The translations under genes were made by a program, and so were the position numbers. Below the pieces are notes generated by a model, which searched no databases, was not told the origin of the DNA, and saw only the letters and a program-made list of their open reading frames with translations. 50,132 bases of DNA, from the IMG/VR virus record IMGVR_UViG_3300036770_001455, positions 1 to 50,132 of that record, one strand, 5' to 3'. This DNA comes from a virus. Position 1 is the first letter of the stretch, and each line of letters opens with the position of its first letter. Positions 7,101-14,513 of the stretch are shown here, in pieces.

Positions 7101-8244
7101 AGAGCGATACAAGCAGCGGCTCGAAACGATTGCTGAATTGCAAGACAGCGGCGTGTTCTCTCCCGAGCGAGCCAAAGCTGCTGCTGACCAGGCGAGGCAG
7201 GGTTTTGAGCAGACGATCGCCGGATTCAATGCCGAGGCGGTCGCCAACAAGTTTTCGGATGCAGTTGGAGATGCCGCGACGGCGGCTTCAGAGTTTGGGC
7301 AGGCGGGTTTTGAAGCCGCATTTGCCTACCAGCAATCGCTCCAGCAAATCTCTGAACTGCTGGCTGATGAAACTCTGACGCTGGACGAGGCGAAACGTGC
7401 TGCCGAGCAAGAGAAGGCTGCGTTTGAGGCTCGCATCAAACTGCTCGATGAAGAGGCAAAAGCCCGCGAGCGAGTTGCGGATGCAGCCGAACGTGCCGCC
7501 GAAGCCGCGATCCAAGCCGATCAGCGGCGAGCCGACTCGTTCATCGCCAACCAAGGGCTCGGCGGCGAAGACCCGGCGACCAAGGCGGCGGAAGACCTTC
7601 TTGCGATCACTCGCCAGATCGAGGAAGCCGAGGCGGCGATCGTCGCGGCTCGTGCTGCCGGTGACGCTGCGGCGGAACAGGCTGCGACTCGACGCCTTGC
7701 GATTCTCGACCAAGCTGAAGCCGCCGCGCAGGAGACGGTCGAGTTCGGGTTTTCGTCTCGTGATGCTGCCCGTGCGATCGAGGAAGTTCGCGGTCGGCTC
7801 GATGAGACGTTCACGTTCGACAACTTTGAACTCGCCCCCGAGGCGTTCGCTGCCGCTCAGGAACAGTTGCGGCAGTTGGAGCTTGACCTTGAGGCGAAGG
7901 TCATCGACCCAGACACCTTCGAGGAAGCCGCCGACGCCATCCGCCGTGGCTTCGATGACGCTCTGCGGACTGCCGAGCAGATCCGCGACCTCAATGAGCA
8001 ATACGCCGAACGGGCTGCGGAGATTGATGCCGAGCGGATTCAGGCTCTCTCGCAAGTCTCGCAGCAACCGCTCCAGATCGAGGACGTTCGGACGGGCGCT
8101 GGCATCAGCGAGTTTTTGAGGTTGGCGACCGGGCGTGAAGACCCTGCGATTGCTGAGTACCGCAAGCAGCTTTCCGAACTCCAGAAGATCGCCCGCGAGA
8201 TCCGCGAGTTGGGTGGCGTCGTCGACATCGTGGGGGCGAACTGA
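4165..8244 (+). CDS. tape measure protein
   Basis: 1359 residues, by far the longest gene, directly after the tail chaperones. Mostly alpha-helical coiled sequence. Residues about 60-240 and 395-510 repeat a helical hairpin with the pattern L..G.(I/L)S.E.Y..A. Residues about 245-380 hold a 27-residue tandem repeat keyed on GVESI/GFESI/GIESI. Two hydrophobic stretches (about 580-625 and 885-945, the second rich in Ala and Gly) match the membrane-interacting segments of tape measures. The C-terminal third is Glu/Ala coiled coil. At the usual rule of about 0.15 nm per residue the tail would be near 200 nm. The protein sets tail length and assists DNA entry. No lytic domain is evident. Confidence 0.93.
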   Translation: MATVIGLGVQFSANANGMTKGLSQVDRQLQNLGKQASQAARLFDGFASSSGAAAAAQQQVATDIAFLTSAFKTGQISSETFAETLRDITSSAQQSAAAFAEGARITEQTATAEERRVAQLDRLGDLLQQGAIDAETYGRAVASSTAGFDGTQAERFAQAIAPLREQLQSGAISLEEFNRQAGGVADAVSGSTSSAQRSAEAILELKRQLDAGAISIEEYRNQFSQIQAGNISSTLSVEVLGIREGIAASADLQAAIASLEGTQIEAALQITGVDSIDDLRQRFDGVDGRQLDALLQVLGVESIELARQQLAAIDGTEVLAQLQTAGFESIEEARSLLDSVEGKDITLLAETLGIESIEQLTAVINAVESRTVEFNVDSNADETAAQVKALVDEQAAYQQLLSEAARITQKYTSDEERRAAAIAKIEELNRAGVLSEEIYSRAIEDASGAKAEAARVDQQRAADSARAAQIIEANLSAEERASRDYAASVAELDRLVAAGVLTEADYAKAVERSAAAFAKATVAAARYEDAADGAGDAGVLKFNELSGVLAAIPGPIGNVAGRLSGLASAGEGLSRVFAGGLSQGLASIGTSVAGLVNPFTAGLAAVAAFGAGATAVARGLLDLEDRVENLGNIADKLGVSFEFIQTLEESANRSGTSIDAVSAAFGRLQKSVLGVDEESKAAQKALAEIGVTAEQLQSLSPEEQYKLIGDALSGIEDPARRTAAATALFGRAGADLLPFFRNLGPAAADIERLGGALSDIDRRRIDDFGAGLDALGVASSRLGELLLVPFAGLGEGITQGTAEFLGGINRIADAIGDILAPEMNTLGNLFQAIGAAASVAADIIATSFRLVQQVLEPIGGSILPAVGAGIAFVNRQILVGAVANLAKFFTAAAAAAVAYATSAGAATVSTAALGVAIRGAINSTGVGVLVTGFGLAAGALLEWAFSSDEAAESTNRLSEEITSATNQASAFGQEGVAALERYKQRLETIAELQDSGVFSPERAKAAADQARQGFEQTIAGFNAEAVANKFSDAVGDAATAASEFGQAGFEAAFAYQQSLQQISELLADETLTLDEAKRAAEQEKAAFEARIKLLDEEAKARERVADAAERAAEAAIQADQRRADSFIANQGLGGEDPATKAAEDLLAITRQIEEAEAAIVAARAAGDAAAEQAATRRLAILDQAEAAAQETVEFGFSSRDAARAIEEVRGRLDETFTFDNFELAPEAFAAAQEQLRQLELDLEAKVIDPDTFEEAADAIRRGFDDALRTAEQIRDLNEQYAERAAEIDAERIQALSQVSQQPLQIEDVRTGAGISEFLRLATGREDPAIAEYRKQLSELQKIAREIRELGGVVDIVGAN
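4978..5301 (+). repeat. 81-bp tandem repeats inside the tape measure gene (four units)
   Basis: Units start at 4978, 5059, 5140 and 5221, each 81 bp and opening with codons for G-hydrophobic-(D/E)-S-I. The encoded 27-residue unit is roughly G.ESIE.AR..L..(I/V)(D/E)G..(L/V)..L(Q/L)..L. A degenerate preceding unit (LEGTQIEAALQIT, about 4930) shows the array once extended upstream, and a decayed final unit runs into VESRTVEF. Such an array can expand or contract in frame. Confidence 0.8.
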
Positions 8245-9116
8245 TGGCTGTCCTATCTACCCGCGAAGTCCTGCCCCGCACGTTCACGCACCGATTCGGC
8301 GAGTCGCCGACAGCGGAGATCAAGTATCACGCGACGACGGACGGGCCGACGCCGACGCAGACGGTGCTGAACACGATCGGGATCTTCCACGGGGCGGCAC
8401 ACCCCGAGTATTCGTACCTGCTCTGCACTGAAGGCAGCCTCAACGAACTCGATCGGTTCCATGTCGAGGTTACGTACAGCTATGAAGTGCCTGCCACCGG
8501 CACGGCGGACAGCGACCCGAATCCGCTGGCCCGTGCTGACGTGTGGAGTTTCTCAACCGGCGGCGCGGCGATCCCGGCTCTCGCGTACTACGATGGCAGC
8601 GGCAACGGAAACATCAAGCCTCTCGTAAACTCGGCGTATGACTTCATCGAAGGGGCGATGACCGAAGAGGCTGAACTGCGGGCGACGATCAGCGGCAACC
8701 GGGCGATCTTCCCCGTTGGGCTCGCCGCACAGGTCACAAATGCCCTCAACTCCGATGCGTTCCTTGGGGCTGCCGCGTACCAGTGGAAATGTCAGGGGAT
8801 CAGCGGCCAGCAGCAGGTCGAGGTAGTCAACGGGGCCGAGATCAAATACTGGTCCGTCAGCGTCGAACTCGCGTACCGGCAGAGCGGGTGGCGGCTCATG
8901 CTGCCCAACGTGGGCTGGAACTACATCGAGGGCAGCCAAAAAAAGCGGGCGTACGTGACCGACCCGGAGAGCAACGAAAAGGTCGCATCTGCCAACGTAG
9001 TAGCTCTCAACACGAACGGAAGTATCAAGTCTCCGGGCGTGGCCCCCGACATTCTCTACCGCCGCGTTCATCCAGAGGTGGCGTTCCAGCCGCTCTTCGG
9101 CACGCCGCCGTTCTAA
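8244..9116 (+). CDS. tail protein following the tape measure, hypothetical
   Basis: 290 residues, starting at the last base of the tape measure stop (TGATG). Beta-rich with many aromatic residues (Y, W) and no recognisable Dit, Tal or peptidase motif. N-terminal LPRTFTHRFGESPTAEIKY, a central ISGNRAIFPVG and a C-terminal segment of HPEVAFQPLFGTPPF give it the look of a minor structural protein. Position suggests a distal tail or tip protein that connects tube to fibres, replacing the larger tip genes usual in siphophages. Identification rests on context only. Confidence 0.55.
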   Translation: MAVLSTREVLPRTFTHRFGESPTAEIKYHATTDGPTPTQTVLNTIGIFHGAAHPEYSYLLCTEGSLNELDRFHVEVTYSYEVPATGTADSDPNPLARADVWSFSTGGAAIPALAYYDGSGNGNIKPLVNSAYDFIEGAMTEEAELRATISGNRAIFPVGLAAQVTNALNSDAFLGAAAYQWKCQGISGQQQVEVVNGAEIKYWSVSVELAYRQSGWRLMLPNVGWNYIEGSQKKRAYVTDPESNEKVASANVVALNTNGSIKSPGVAPDILYRRVHPEVAFQPLFGTPPF

Positions 9117-9148
9117 AAGCAGCCCCACAAACACGGTAGGTTGGCACT

Positions 9149-9514
9149 ATGGCTGAGTTCATCGCACTGCCGGGCACGCTCAACATCTCGCTGACGGTTG
9201 GCGATGAGTTCGGGATGCTCGCGGATCTGGACATCGACGTTTCTTCGTTCACCTGGACGGCGATTGTCTACGAAGTCTCGACCAGCATTTCGTTCAGCAA
9301 CCCGAGCGGCGTGAACACGCAGGGAGCGACGGCGGCGACGTTTACTGTCACCGAAGTGAACGCTGCCGCCGGGCAGGTCAATCTGTCGCTGACCGAAGTA
9401 CAGACGGGAGCGTTTGACCCGTCGAAGAAGTACCGCTGGTACTTGCGTGGCGTCTCCCCTGCCCTTGTGACGCGGACGTATCTCTCTGGCACCCTGACGG
9501 CGGTGGCCCCATGA
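9149..9514 (+). CDS. fibre-cassette A beta-sandwich protein (BppU-N/Ig-like)
   Basis: 121 residues. The opening MAEFIALPGTLNISLTVGDE closely parallels the start of the protein at 45566-45889 (MATYTQLPGSLGLSLRRGDE), and both continue as a single beta-sandwich with a TVTEV/ALTETQT strand and a YRWYLRG/YGWRLEW strand. Such domains resemble the N-terminal domain of baseplate upper or fibre-anchoring proteins. It overlaps the fibre gene at 9511 by ATGA, suggesting that it anchors that fibre. The paralogy is visible; the anchoring role is inference. Confidence 0.65.
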   Translation: MAEFIALPGTLNISLTVGDEFGMLADLDIDVSSFTWTAIVYEVSTSISFSNPSGVNTQGATAATFTVTEVNAAAGQVNLSLTEVQTGAFDPSKKYRWYLRGVSPALVTRTYLSGTLTAVAP

Positions 9515-10866
9515 GCATCAACGTCACGGTATCGTCTACCGCTGCTGGCGTGAGCGTGTCGGGCGGCACTGCCGTTGCGATCACGGTTGGGGGCGGCATC
9601 GGCCCGGCTGGGTTCCTTGTCGCCCCAGGCACGGCGACAAACGCTTTCGGCACGTTCCAGTTGACGGCTGGCGACGGTATCACGATCTCGACCAGTGCGG
9701 CACAGTTCCAGATCGCGTCCTACGGCACCGCTGCTGTGGCGGGCTTCGCGCCGGTGCAATCGGTGGCGGGCCGCACGGGCAACGTCGTGCTCCAGGCGGC
9801 GGACGTGACCGCTGGCACGTTTGCGATCGGCCGCATCCCGACGATCTCGTACACGGCGTTGTCGAACGTTCCGGCGTCGTTCACGCCTTCGGCTCACACG
9901 CACTCCACGGCGGACGTTGTTTCGTTCACCGCGTCTGCGGCGGCGGCTGCCCCGGTGCAGAGCGTGGCCGGTCGCACAGGAGCGATCTCGCTGGCAGCCG
10001 CAGACGTGAGCGGGCTGGCATCCGTGGCGACCAGTGGCTCCTACACGAGCCTGTCGGGCGTGCCTACATCGTTCGCACCGTCTGCCCACACTCATAGCAC
10101 AGCCGACATCACGGGCATCACGGCATCGTTCGCGGCGGCGAGCCACACGCACGACGCGGCGGCGATCGACAGTGGCGTGTTGAACATCGCACGCATTCCC
10201 ACGATCGGCTACACGGCTCTGAGCGGCGTTCCGAGTACGTTCGCCCCCGAGGCTCACACGCACTCCACGAGCGACGTAGTGGGGCTCACGGCGACGTTCT
10301 CGCAGGTCGGGCACACCCACGACTATGCGGCGTCGATTCACACGCACTCGACTGCCGACATCAGCGGCTACTCGTCTCTGCCGGCTCAGGCTGGAGCGAA
10401 TGGCCCGCTCGTGACGGACGGCACGGCGGCGACATGGGCGACCCGGTACAGCGTGGTCGATCCCGTGCTGGTTCAAGGCGCAGGAATGACGCTCACCCGC
10501 GATACGTCGGCGGGCTCGATTACCGTGGCGTTTGCTGGCGGCACCTCGGGAATCGTCGTCAGCAGTGCCACGCCGCAAGCGTTAGGCGTTGCAGCGGCTG
10601 GCTCCAGCGGTGACGCCTCGCGGGCGGACCACGTTCACGCCATGCCATCGGCGGCAGACGTTGGGGCGGCTGCAATCGGGCATACCCACACGACTACTGA
10701 CATCACCGGCTACACGCTCACGAGCATCAATGGGCTCTCCGGCTCAGTCACGATTGCCTCCGGTGATAACGTGACGGTCTCGACGGCATCGAGCACGATT
10801 ACGATTGCCGCTGGTGGTGGCAGCGGAGACGGTGGCGGTATCGGAATGTCCTACCTGTTCAGTTGA
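9511..10866 (+). CDS. tail fibre protein with multiple HxH motifs
   Basis: 451 residues, low complexity, rich in T, S, A, G and V. Eight His-x-His motifs occur (AHTHSTADV, SHTHDAAAI, GHTHDYAAS, IHTHSTADI, DHVHAMPSA, GHTHTTTDI and others). HxH-bearing repeats are found in long phage fibres, where T4 gp37-like tips bind iron through histidines. Two SVAGRTG(N/A) segments and repeated SY.ALS.VP motifs mark internal duplications; the DNA string GGCTCACACGCACTCCAC appears twice (about 9889 and 10250). A trimeric, metal-stabilised fibre shaft is likely, ending in SGDGGGIGMSYLFS without a large adhesin. Confidence 0.8.
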   Translation: MSINVTVSSTAAGVSVSGGTAVAITVGGGIGPAGFLVAPGTATNAFGTFQLTAGDGITISTSAAQFQIASYGTAAVAGFAPVQSVAGRTGNVVLQAADVTAGTFAIGRIPTISYTALSNVPASFTPSAHTHSTADVVSFTASAAAAAPVQSVAGRTGAISLAAADVSGLASVATSGSYTSLSGVPTSFAPSAHTHSTADITGITASFAAASHTHDAAAIDSGVLNIARIPTIGYTALSGVPSTFAPEAHTHSTSDVVGLTATFSQVGHTHDYAASIHTHSTADISGYSSLPAQAGANGPLVTDGTAATWATRYSVVDPVLVQGAGMTLTRDTSAGSITVAFAGGTSGIVVSSATPQALGVAAAGSSGDASRADHVHAMPSAADVGAAAIGHTHTTTDITGYTLTSINGLSGSVTIASGDNVTVSTASSTITIAAGGGSGDGGGIGMSYLFS

Positions 10867-10873
10867 GGTTTTC

Positions 10874-11227
10874 ATGGCTGCCCCGAACATCAAGGCTCCT
10901 ACGTCGATCACGCTCAAACAGTTTTCGTCTACGGTCGGCACTGCCGCGATCACGCTTGTGACCTGCGCAGCCGACAAGGCGGTGAAAGTCTCGACCCTGT
11001 TTGCAGCGAACGTGCAGGGTTCCAACGCTGGCGACATCACGATCCGCGTGTCCGATGGCACGGCAACCCACGCCGTTTGCTCCACGGTGAGCGTTCCCGC
11101 TGACGCCTCGGTGGTCGTGGTCGACCGCAACTCGCCGGTCTATCTGGAGGAAGGCGACAAGATCGAAGCGATCGCGTCCGCAACCGGCACGATCGAGATC
11201 GTAGGCTCGTTTGAAGAAATCGCCTAG
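10874..11227 (+). CDS. fibre-associated beta protein, cassette A
   Basis: 117 residues from ATG 10874. The segment TVSVPADAS plus (V/L)YL.EGD and AT(G/A)..E..(G/I)S(F/Y)E.I also occurs in the protein at 47576-47932, so the two are paralogues in the two fibre cassettes. The fold is likely a single beta-sandwich. Its location between the fibre and two further surface-type genes suggests a structural accessory of the fibre. Start at 10874 rather than an earlier in-frame codon, because the previous gene ends at 10866. Confidence 0.65.
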   Translation: MAAPNIKAPTSITLKQFSSTVGTAAITLVTCAADKAVKVSTLFAANVQGSNAGDITIRVSDGTATHAVCSTVSVPADASVVVVDRNSPVYLEEGDKIEAIASATGTIEIVGSFEEIA

Positions 11228-11236
11228 GGGTGAGCC

Positions 11237-11680
11237 GTGGCGAAGAAACCAGACGGCGCATCGGCTGGCACCCAGCGGGTGACGTTCACGAAGACGGCAG
11301 CCGAGCGGATCGGCAAGGTTGTGCGCGAGGTTGAGGCGGGCGACCGCGACCTGGGGCCGCTGACGTTTGGGCCGCGAGTCGGCGGCGCGGGCGGCAAGGT
11401 GTTTCGCGTCTGCACCTTCACCGGCGCGTGGAGCATCAACGCCGAGAAGACGGTGACGTTCAAAGGCGTGACGAGTACGCCGAATACGGTGGCGGCGATC
11501 AACCTCGTCTGCGGCATGAACCCTAGCGGCTCGTGCGACGTGTCGATCGCGAAGGACGGCACGGCGTGGTACTTGATCCAACCCAACCTGACGCAGCAGC
11601 CGGGGTACTCTGGCAGCGGGACGCAGGTTCTCACCATCCAAAACGGCTCACTGCGGTGGGTCGGGACAACGGCGTGCTGA
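11237..11680 (+). CDS. hypothetical structural protein of fibre cassette A
   Basis: 147 residues from GTG 11237 (sequence GAGCC GTGGCG, so initiation strength is moderate). A short charged N-terminal helix (ERIGKVVREVEAGDRD) precedes a beta-domain with VFRVCTFTGAWSINAEKTVTF and IAKDGTAWYLIQPN. The helix-then-beta layout is that of an attachment protein with an N-terminal docking helix. No family recognised. It precedes the adhesin-like gene at 11682 by 1 bp. Confidence 0.55.
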   Translation: MAKKPDGASAGTQRVTFTKTAAERIGKVVREVEAGDRDLGPLTFGPRVGGAGGKVFRVCTFTGAWSINAEKTVTFKGVTSTPNTVAAINLVCGMNPSGSCDVSIAKDGTAWYLIQPNLTQQPGYSGSGTQVLTIQNGSLRWVGTTAC

Positions 11681-11681
11681 T

Positions 11682-12452
11682 ATGACGATTGCAACGAAGA
11701 ATGGCGTGCCGATTATCAAGGATGGCAGCATTGCTACGGGGTGTGGGTGCTGCAAACCGTCTGAGGAATGCAACCTTTCAATTCCCGCAGTGTCAGATGT
11801 TGTAACAGTCTCTGCGCACAGTTCAATTTACGGTGAATCTTTGAGGCAGCTCCCTCACGCCGCTCCGCCATTTATTCGGCAATCTGAAATAACTTCAAAG
11901 CAAGACTCGTTTTCAGGTTATAGATATCTAAACAACCTCGTCGGATTTGGCTCAAGTGCTTCGAAAATGCTTGCAGCTTCGTGGTATGGGTGGAACGCAA
12001 ATGCAACGCCGCCGCTGACTCCGAGGGAAAGCGCAACTTGGGTTCGGTTTGGTTTTTTTGAGATGGACACTTACTGCCAGAACTTGCTGCCGTTTGCATC
12101 TTCAAAAAGCTTTCGGCGGTTGGATTGCCGGTTCAACACATTTACTTACACCAACTCGGAGCTTATGAACGTGTCTGTGACACTAAACATGCTCGACGAG
12201 CCGCCATTGGTTATTGAAAGAACCAGCGTAAACTCTTTTAGTAACTCTCCCTTTGTTTTTTCTCTTTCCGCCAGCCAATTTATTGAAAGCGTGGTGCTGT
12301 CTTATCAGTTTACGACGACAACCGACTCGCTATTTCATGGATACCGAGACCAATCAATACCGGCATCGGAAACGATTACATTTCGAGGTTTTTACAACTC
12401 GACTCTTTCGCAGTTGATGTATCGCTTCACCGAAAACTATCCCCTCCCATGA
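11682..12452 (+). CDS. putative receptor-binding protein with foreign base composition
   Basis: 256 residues. The first 30 residues (MTIATKNGVPIIKDGSIATG, then CGCC) are written with the local GC-rich codons, but from about 11770 the DNA becomes visibly AT-rich, with TTT, AAA and TTA runs and many codons unlike its neighbours. The rest is rich in S, F, Y, T and N, as in adhesin domains. Four cysteines cluster at residues 21-30. It ends cassette A, overlapping the next gene by ATGA. A conserved N-terminal adaptor joined to an exchanged receptor-binding body is the best reading. No family recognised. Confidence 0.6.
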   Translation: MTIATKNGVPIIKDGSIATGCGCCKPSEECNLSIPAVSDVVTVSAHSSIYGESLRQLPHAAPPFIRQSEITSKQDSFSGYRYLNNLVGFGSSASKMLAASWYGWNANATPPLTPRESATWVRFGFFEMDTYCQNLLPFASSKSFRRLDCRFNTFTYTNSELMNVSVTLNMLDEPPLVIERTSVNSFSNSPFVFSLSASQFIESVVLSYQFTTTTDSLFHGYRDQSIPASETITFRGFYNSTLSQLMYRFTENYPLP

Positions 12453-12883
12453 CCACCTGCCACCGCACCTTCCTTGAATCCCGCTGCCGCGAGCGTGGCT
12501 ACACGCTCGACGAGGTAATGCCTTGCGTTGTCGCTCAGGACGGCGACTCGTGGACGATTGACACAGATCATCCGGCGTACCCCAAGACGCCGAAGCCGGG
12601 GCGCGAGCCACCAGCGCCGACGCCGACGCACGGCGGCCCCGGCACCGAACTGAAGAAACTTCTCGCCAAGGTTGGCATCACGGCGTCTCCAGACTGCTCG
12701 TGCAATGCCCGCGCCCGAACGATGGACGAACGCGGCTGCGACTGGTGCGAGGCGAACCTCGACGAAATCGTCGGCTGGCTCCGCGAGGAGGCCGCGAAGC
12801 GGGGGCTGCCGTTCCTCGACATGGCGGGGCGGATGCTGGTGAAGCGGGCGATCAGGAATGCCCGCAAGGCAGAAGCCGCTTGA
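12449..12883 (+). CDS. conserved phage protein with CxC and WC motifs, hypothetical
   Basis: 144 residues. The N-terminal half (CRERGYTLDEVMPCVV) and proline-rich linker (KPGREPPAPTPT) are followed by a compact domain in which DCSCNARARTMDERGCDWC and NLDEIVGWLREEAAKRGLPF are typical of a small protein found in many phages of GC-rich bacteria. The Cys pattern suggests metal binding, but no function is established for it. It overlaps the adhesin gene by ATGA, so it is translated as part of the fibre operon although its role may be regulatory. Confidence 0.7.
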   Translation: MTTCHRTFLESRCRERGYTLDEVMPCVVAQDGDSWTIDTDHPAYPKTPKPGREPPAPTPTHGGPGTELKKLLAKVGITASPDCSCNARARTMDERGCDWCEANLDEIVGWLREEAAKRGLPFLDMAGRMLVKRAIRNARKAEAA

Positions 12884-12904
12884 CGCGACTGCGACCATCG
12901 GGGC

Positions 12905-13201
12905 ATGGGCGAGACGCATCACTTCAAGCTCGGCGGCAAGGTCTGGCCCGTGAAGTTCACGCGACTTCGCGGCAACGCCGTTGGGTGGACGTTCATCGCC
13001 GACACAAAGAACCCGTGCGTTCAAGAAAAGATCCTGATTGACGAGCGTGCGTACCTCAAAGGACGCAGCGGGCTTGAGTTGCTGATTCACGAACTGCTTC
13101 ACGCTCTTAATCCATCGTTCTCGGAAGAAGCCGTGACGGAGCAGGCGGCTGACATCGCCCGTGTCCTATGGGCGCTAAAGTGGCGGCGCAAGGAGGAATG
13201 A
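12905..13201 (+). CDS. small zinc metallopeptidase-like protein (HExxH)
   Basis: 98 residues. IHELLHAL at 61-68 supplies an HExxH motif (H62, E63, H66), and E79 in VTEQAADI is placed to be the third ligand, as in ImmA/IrrE or SprT-like small metalloproteases. The N-terminal part is a short beta domain (KVWPVKFTRLRG). ImmA-type proteases cleave phage repressors; here no repressor partner is adjacent, so substrate is unknown. Its stop overlaps the start region of the next gene. The motif is seen; peptidase activity is inferred. Confidence 0.65.
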   Translation: MGETHHFKLGGKVWPVKFTRLRGNAVGWTFIADTKNPCVQEKILIDERAYLKGRSGLELLIHELLHALNPSFSEEAVTEQAADIARVLWALKWRRKEE

Positions 13202-13449
13202 TGGCGGAGCCCAGCTTGCTCGATGAAGTTATGGCCGCTGTCGAGAGCCATCGCATTGGCGTCCTCACGTGGTTTGAAAAGTTGCCGCCTGAGTCGCAGG
13301 CAGCACTCGACGCAGTACGAAAGACGTATGACCCGAAGGTTCATCGCAAACACATCTTCGCACGAGCGTTGATTGCGGCAGCCGACAAACGTGGCATTCC
13401 GATAGCACGAGAGAAGCAGGTAATCAAATGGCTCGAAAACCAACCCTAG
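13201..13449 (+). CDS. small hypothetical protein, possibly DNA-binding
   Basis: 82 residues from ATG 13201, chosen over the adjacent ATG 13198 because AGGAGG (13190-13195) gives better spacing. Helical throughout: LLDEVMAAVESHR, SQAALDAVRKTY, ALIAAADKRGIPI, VIKWLENQ. The last part resembles a short helix-turn-helix of the kind in phage terminase- or ParB-associated small proteins, but this is not secure. It overlaps the metallophosphoesterase gene by 22 bp. Confidence 0.6.
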   Translation: MAEPSLLDEVMAAVESHRIGVLTWFEKLPPESQAALDAVRKTYDPKVHRKHIFARALIAAADKRGIPIAREKQVIKWLENQP

Positions 13450-14513
13450 CCGATGACGTAGCGGATCAACTGGCGTCGGTGGAGCAGTTGCAGTCCGATG
13501 CGGAACTCGCCCGGCTGCGTAGTGAAGTCGCATCGCTCAAGGGCAGGTACAAGGCGGCACTCGCACAGATCGACCGCGAGCGGGAGCGGGCCGACGCCCT
13601 TGTGCAACTCAAGGGAATCAAGCCCGCGAAGTCCTTGACCAAAAGCGTCAAAGGAAAAAAACACCCTGCCACGATGGTCGTGCTGCTCTCTGACATTCAC
13701 TGTGAGGAGACGGTGCGACCCGAGACCGTCAACGGGCTCAACTCGTTTGATCTTGAGGTATGTCAATCGCGGCTCGATGAGTTGCAGCAGCGATTCTTCA
13801 CGATGCTGGAGCACGAGCGGACACTGTGCGACATCGACCGTGTGGTGATCTGGCTTGGCGGGGATCTTATCAGCGGCATGATCCACCCGGAACTCGCCGA
13901 AGAGAACAGCCTACACCCTCTGGCGGCGATACGTTGGATCGGCGAACGGATCAGAGCGTTCATCGACGCGGTGAGCGACCAGGCCCGCGAGGTGATCGTA
14001 GCGACATCATGCGGCAACCACGGGCGAACCACGGAGAAACTTCGCACGAACGAAGCCGACACGAGCTATGAGCATCACCTGTACCTCACGCTGCGGGCTG
14101 CCGAGACGAAGGGCAACGTCGAGTGGCGGATCGGCGAAGGGCATCTGAACTACGTCGATCTCGACGGGTTCGTGATTCGCTTCTGCCACGGTCACGCAGT
14201 GCGCTACCAAGGCGGCATCGGTGGTATTCATGTGCCACTCAACAAGGCGATCGCGGCGTGGAATGCGACAACGCACGCTGACCTGACGTGCCTAGGGCAC
14301 TGGCATCAGTTCTCGTGGGGCCGCGCCGGTCGATACGTCAGCAACGGCTCAGTGATTGGACACTCGGCATACGCTGTCCGAATCAAGGCGACCTGCGAAC
14401 CTCCATGCCAAGCGGCGATCGTCATCGACCACGGGCGGCAGGAAGTCACCAAGGCGTATCCGTTGTTTTGCGACCGTGATTTGAGGACTGCAAAACGTGA
14501 GCCCAATAACTAG
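13428..14513 (+). CDS. calcineurin-like metallophosphoesterase
   Basis: 361 residues. A coiled-coil N-terminus (about 15-65) precedes the catalytic domain, whose metal ligands are all visible: LSDIH (D89, H91), LGGD (D146), GNHGR (N197, H198), CHGH (H254, H256) and GHWH (H291, H293). These define the two-metal phosphoesterase fold of the MPPED/SbcD/lambda phosphatase class. Phage members are thought to act on nucleic acids or nucleotides. It overlaps the ParB-like gene by 17 bp, suggesting joint function in DNA metabolism. The substrate cannot be told from sequence. Confidence 0.85.
   Translation: MARKPTLADDVADQLASVEQLQSDAELARLRSEVASLKGRYKAALAQIDRERERADALVQLKGIKPAKSLTKSVKGKKHPATMVVLLSDIHCEETVRPETVNGLNSFDLEVCQSRLDELQQRFFTMLEHERTLCDIDRVVIWLGGDLISGMIHPELAEENSLHPLAAIRWIGERIRAFIDAVSDQAREVIVATSCGNHGRTTEKLRTNEADTSYEHHLYLTLRAAETKGNVEWRIGEGHLNYVDLDGFVIRFCHGHAVRYQGGIGGIHVPLNKAIAAWNATTHADLTCLGHWHQFSWGRAGRYVSNGSVIGHSAYAVRIKATCEPPCQAAIVIDHGRQEVTKAYPLFCDRDLRTAKREPNN

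Noticed and set aside
9268-10578. Long minus-strand frame of 436 codons opposite the fibre
   Set aside because: Composition is Arg/His/Asp-rich, mirrors the third-position bias of the plus-strand gene, lacks a start with ribosome binding site and matches no family.
12905-14513. Toxin-antitoxin or abortive-infection pair of the metallopeptidase-like and following genes
   Set aside because: The HExxH protein has no adjacent repressor or antitoxin with a recognised fold, and the following gene is coupled to the phosphoesterase instead.
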